Source: Chloroflexota bacterium
GTDB lineage: Bacteria; Chloroflexota; Dehalococcoidia; Tepidiformales; Tepidiformaceae
NCBI GenBank assembly: GCA_021823905.1
Contig: JAKALX010000194.1
Span: 1-6,953 of the forward strand
Length of the DNA stretch: 6,953 bases
Direction: 5' to 3'
Shown in pieces: positions 5,802 through 6,953 of the stretch (its first letter is position 1; each line of letters opens with the position of its first letter). The translations under genes and the position numbers were made by a program. Below the pieces are notes generated by a model. It was given only the letters and a program-made list of their open reading frames with translations. It ran no database searches and was not told the origin of the DNA.

Positions 5802-6491
5802 CTAGGCTGGCGTCTCGACCAGTTTGTACCCGATGCCGCGGATGGTCTCGATCTGCACGCCCGCTCCGTTGATCTTCGACCGCAAGTGCTGCACGTGAAC
5901 GTCGACGGTTCGCGTTTCCCCGGCGAACTCGTAGCCCCAGACCGATTCCAGCAACTGGTCTCGGGTGAGCGCAATCCCGGGGTTCTCCACGAAGGCGACC
6001 AGCAGGTCGAACTCCTTGGTGCGAAGGCGAAGGTCTTCCTCATCGACTTTCGCCTCGCGTCGAGCCTTGTCGACCGAAAGGTTCGAGACCGTGATCGCGT
6101 TTTGCGGCTTCCGCCCGCCCTCGAAGCGGCGCAGGATCGCTTTCACCCGCGCCACCATCTCGCGCGGGTTGAACGGCTTCGTCATGTAGTCGTCCGCTCC
6201 CAGCTCGAGGCCCACGATCTTGTCCACGTCGTCGCTTCGCGCCGTGAGCATCAGGATCGGCACGTCGTGCTCCCGCCGGATCTCACGGCAGACCTCGAAC
6301 CCGTCCATGCCCGGCATCATCACGTCCAGGATCACCATCGCCGGCGGCGTCTGCTGCAAGCGCGTGAGCGCCTCGCGCCCCGTTGCCGCCTCGTCGACGT
6401 TGAAGCCTTCCTTCTGCAGGTAAAGCGTGGCCAGGTCGCGGATGTTCTGTTCGTCGTCAACGACGAGGATCCTCTGTGCCATCGTCTTCAT
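5802..6491 (-). CDS. OmpR/PhoB-family DNA-binding response regulator, probable PhoB
   Basis: This 229-residue two-component regulator activates or represses transcription after phosphorylation by the kinase encoded just downstream. The receiver domain (about 7-120) has the acidic pair Asp12/Asp13 in ILVVDDE, phospho-acceptor Asp56 in VILDVMMPGMDG, Thr83 in MLTARS and Lys105 in DYMTKPF. The C-terminal winged-helix domain (about 132-226) has the OmpR/PhoB pattern LRLRTKEFDLLVAFVENPG, then LTRDQLLESVWGYE, the recognition helix TRTVDVHVQHLRSKI and the final wing IETIRGIGYKL. Length and motifs are normal. The first ATG (6491) precedes a second in-frame ATG at 6482 that gives MAQRILVVDDE, closer to many relatives, so the true start could be either. 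The PhoB role is inferred from the divergent PstS-like gene and from GTTAA repeats with the 11-bp period expected for PhoB-type dimers. A general envelope-stress regulator is the main alternative. Confidence 0.95.
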   Translation of the reverse strand: MKTMAQRILVVDDEQNIRDLATLYLQKEGFNVDEAATGREALTRLQQTPPAMVILDVMMPGMDGFEVCREIRREHDVPILMLTARSDDVDKIVGLELGADDYMTKPFNPREMVARVKAILRRFEGGRKPQNAITVSNLSVDKARREAKVDEEDLRLRTKEFDLLVAFVENPGIALTRDQLLESVWGYEFAGETRTVDVHVQHLRSKINGAGVQIETIRGIGYKLVETPA

Positions 6492-6523
6492 GTTCCCGTC
6501 GCGCTGCCGCCTGGCGCCTGTTC

Positions 6524-6529
6524 AGTATG
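6524..6529 (-). promoter_or_regulatory. Candidate -10 element of the regulator-kinase operon
   Basis: The - strand reads CATACT, four of six matches to TATAAT, 32 bases before the regulator ATG, with no clear -35. The same GCATACT string occurs in the palindrome before the ABM gene. If this is the promoter, the 68-nt hairpin sequence lies in the upstream DNA and is not part of the mRNA. Confidence 0.3.
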
Positions 6530-6532
6530 CGC

Positions 6533-6600
6533 CGAGGGCTCCGGGCCTGCCACCCGGCAAGATGCCGGATACGGGGGAATTGGCAAGCCGGGAGCCCTCG
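6533..6600. repeat. 68-nt long imperfect inverted repeat / hairpin
   Basis: Outer arms CGAGGGCTCC (6533-6542) and GGAGCCCTCG (6591-6600) are perfectly complementary over 10 bp. After one mismatch come GGC/GCC (6544-6546 with 6587-6589). After one more position, a U-G wobble if transcribed on the - strand, come TGCCA/TGGCA (6548-6552 with 6581-6585). Inside is a second perfect hairpin CCGGC-AAGAT-GCCGG (6554-6568) and a one-sided 12-base loop (6569-6580). This gives 18 Watson-Crick pairs in the outer arms plus 5 in the inner hairpin. No T-run follows on either strand, so it is not an intrinsic terminator. It could be a structured leader RNA of the regulator mRNA, a REP-like repeat or a small RNA; it matches no riboswitch I recognise. 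Confidence 0.6.
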
Positions 6601-6690
6601 ACCACCAGGGGTGAAGTGGCGAGCGGGGCCGTCGTCCGTTCGCCGCTCGTAATCCTGCGCCCCCCATGTAACGCGCCAATACGTGTGTCG

Positions 6691-6701
6691 CAAACAGTTT
6701 G
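6691..6701. promoter_or_regulatory. CAAAC-A-GTTTG palindrome
   Basis: This is a perfect 5-bp-arm inverted repeat in an otherwise GC-rich setting, about 30 bases upstream of the GTTAA direct repeat. It may be a binding site for a dimeric regulator or an additional weak Pho half-site pair. The neighbouring TGTAAAAC (6700-6707) adds a second overlapping GTTT/AAAC symmetry. Function is inferred from position only. Confidence 0.3.
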
Positions 6702-6728
6702 TAAAACATGCACGGCCGTTTGGCCCTC

Positions 6729-6750
6729 CGTTAATCGCCGGTTAAACAGT
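6729..6750 (+). promoter_or_regulatory. Candidate Pho box (GTTAA direct repeat, 11-bp period)
   Basis: CGTTAATC-GCC-GGTTAAAC is a direct repeat of an 8-bp NNTTAANN unit with a 3-bp spacer, an 11-bp period. PhoB-family regulators bind tandem 11-bp units (one helical turn), and TTAA-centred repeats are known for PhoP of Bacillus and SphR of cyanobacteria. It sits next to the lipoprotein gene, and TAGCTT (6757-6762) follows the second unit with about the spacing PhoB-dependent promoters use before their -10. An additional GTTTG lies exactly 33 bp (three turns) upstream, at 6697. Confidence 0.5.
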
Positions 6751-6756
6751 GCGGGA

Positions 6757-6762
6757 TAGCTT
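6757..6762 (+). promoter_or_regulatory. Candidate -10 of the lipoprotein gene
   Basis: TAGCTT fits TAnnnT and follows the core of the second GTTAA unit by about 10 bases, which matches activator-dependent promoters where the Pho box replaces the -35. It predicts a transcription start near 6769 and a leader of about 40 bases to the ATG at 6809. An alternative -35 (TTGACG, 6761-6766) with AATACC downstream would also start transcription upstream of 6809. Confidence 0.3.
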
Positions 6763-6789
6763 GACGCTGGAAATCATGGTGAAAATACC

Positions 6790-6795
6790 GAGGAG
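6790..6795 (+). promoter_or_regulatory. Candidate ribosome binding site of the lipoprotein gene
   Basis: GAGGAG lies 13 bases before the ATG at 6809. The spacing is longer than usual, but it is the only good Shine-Dalgarno match near the gene. It argues against the in-frame ATG at 6776, whose extra codons include ATA and AGG, which look rare in this genome. Confidence 0.45.
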
Positions 6796-6808
6796 CACGA
6801 CCTTCAAC

Positions 6809-6953
6809 ATGCAGATGTCTAGAACCCGCAGAGCCGCGGCCGCTGTCGCCCTGTCCGCGCTGGCGCTGGGAACTGTCCTGGCAGCCGCTGCCTGTGGCGG
6901 CGGCGACAGCAACTCGACCGCGGCCACCGCCAGCCCGGTCCAGGGCTCCGTCA
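6809..6953 (+). CDS. Lipoprotein, partial at 3' end; probable PstS-like phosphate-binding protein
   Basis: Only the first 48 residues are present; the gene runs off the window. They form a clear lipoprotein signal peptide. A basic start MSRTRR is followed by a hydrophobic run of about 19 residues (AAAAVALSALALGTVLAAA) and a lipobox-like LAAAAC. The lipidated Cys is followed by GGGDSNSTATASPVQGSV, a small, polar Ser/Thr/Ala-rich linker typical of exported solute-binding proteins. PstS proteins of high-GC bacteria often begin this way, and the closing QGSV is where their first strand would start, just before the phosphate-binding DGSST motif, which lies beyond the window. With the divergent PhoB-type system and the Pho-box-like repeat, a PstS role is plausible but unproven. 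The start could also be the ATG at 6776 or 6815, all in the same frame. It is divergent from the regulator operon. Confidence 0.7.
   Translation, partial: MQMSRTRRAAAAVALSALALGTVLAAAACGGGDSNSTAATASPVQGSV

Larger units (their letters stand above)
6492..6808. other. Divergent intergenic regulatory region between the regulator and lipoprotein genes
   Basis: This 317-base stretch separates two divergent genes and holds no credible coding sequence. From the regulator side outward it contains a candidate - strand -10 box (6524-6529) and a 68-nt imperfect hairpin (6533-6600). A featureless GC-rich segment follows (about 6601-6665). Beyond that lie an AT-richer stretch with a CAAAC-A-GTTTG palindrome (6691-6701), a GTTAA direct repeat (6729-6750), a candidate + strand -10 (6757-6762) and a GAGGAG ribosome binding site (6790-6795). 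The marked drop in GC from about 6665 on is what one expects of a regulated promoter. Confidence 0.7.

Noticed and set aside
6533..6600. Intrinsic terminator or known riboswitch
   Set aside because: The hairpin is not followed by a T-run on either strand, and I could not match its loops to cobalamin, TPP, SAM, glycine, c-di-GMP or fluoride riboswitch cores.
6742..6927. 61-codon - strand open frame over the lipoprotein start
   Set aside because: It is the complement of the signal-peptide region, with low complexity and no start signals. The + strand reading gives a textbook lipoprotein signal.
1..6953. CRISPR arrays, tRNA/rRNA genes, insertion sequences, prophage or defence genes
   Set aside because: No regularly spaced long repeats, tRNA-like cloverleaf, transposase motif or terminal inverted repeats were seen. 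All coding capacity is explained by ordinary families.

Overview
The window is a GC-rich (by eye about two thirds G+C), gene-dense bacterial stretch with seven complete protein genes and the start of an eighth. It has no RNA genes, insertion sequences or CRISPR. The combination of high GC, family III CoA-transferases next to ACAD10/11-type phosphotransferases, gene starts without Shine-Dalgarno sequences, and a lipoprotein beside a two-component system fits a Chloroflexota bacterium (for example the Tepidiforma/Dehalococcoidia side). Other high-GC phyla cannot be excluded from this sequence alone.

Left part (1-1082, + strand). A membrane-anchored protein reads as a Rieske-type fold that has lost its four iron-sulfur ligands but kept the two disulfide cysteines. 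A 127-bp gap holding a 7-bp-arm palindrome separates it from a small antibiotic-biosynthesis-monooxygenase (ABM) fold protein.

Middle part (1086-4310). A CaiB/BaiF family III CoA-transferase on the - strand diverges, across a 107-bp promoter region, from two overlapping + strand genes of the APH/choline-kinase-like phosphotransferase family. The two kinases are diverged tandem paralogues. Together the three genes suggest CoA-activated acid or hydroxy-acid catabolism (an LvaA/ACAD11-like logic) rather than drug resistance. That is inference from family and neighbourhood.

Right part (4261-6953). A - strand operon encodes an OmpR/PhoB-type response regulator and a HAMP sensor histidine kinase. 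Upstream of the regulator, a 317-bp intergenic region carries a 68-nt imperfect hairpin, a CAAAC-A-GTTTG palindrome and an 11-bp-period GTTAA direct repeat that looks like a Pho box. Next is the start of a lipoprotein gene (cut by the window end) that resembles the N-terminus of a PstS phosphate-binding protein. The best reading is a PhoB-PhoR phosphate-starvation system divergent from its pst target, although the phosphate assignment rests on context.

Both convergent junctions are very tight: a 3-bp gap at 1083-1085 and a 50-bp coding overlap at 4261-4310. Neither has a visible terminator.
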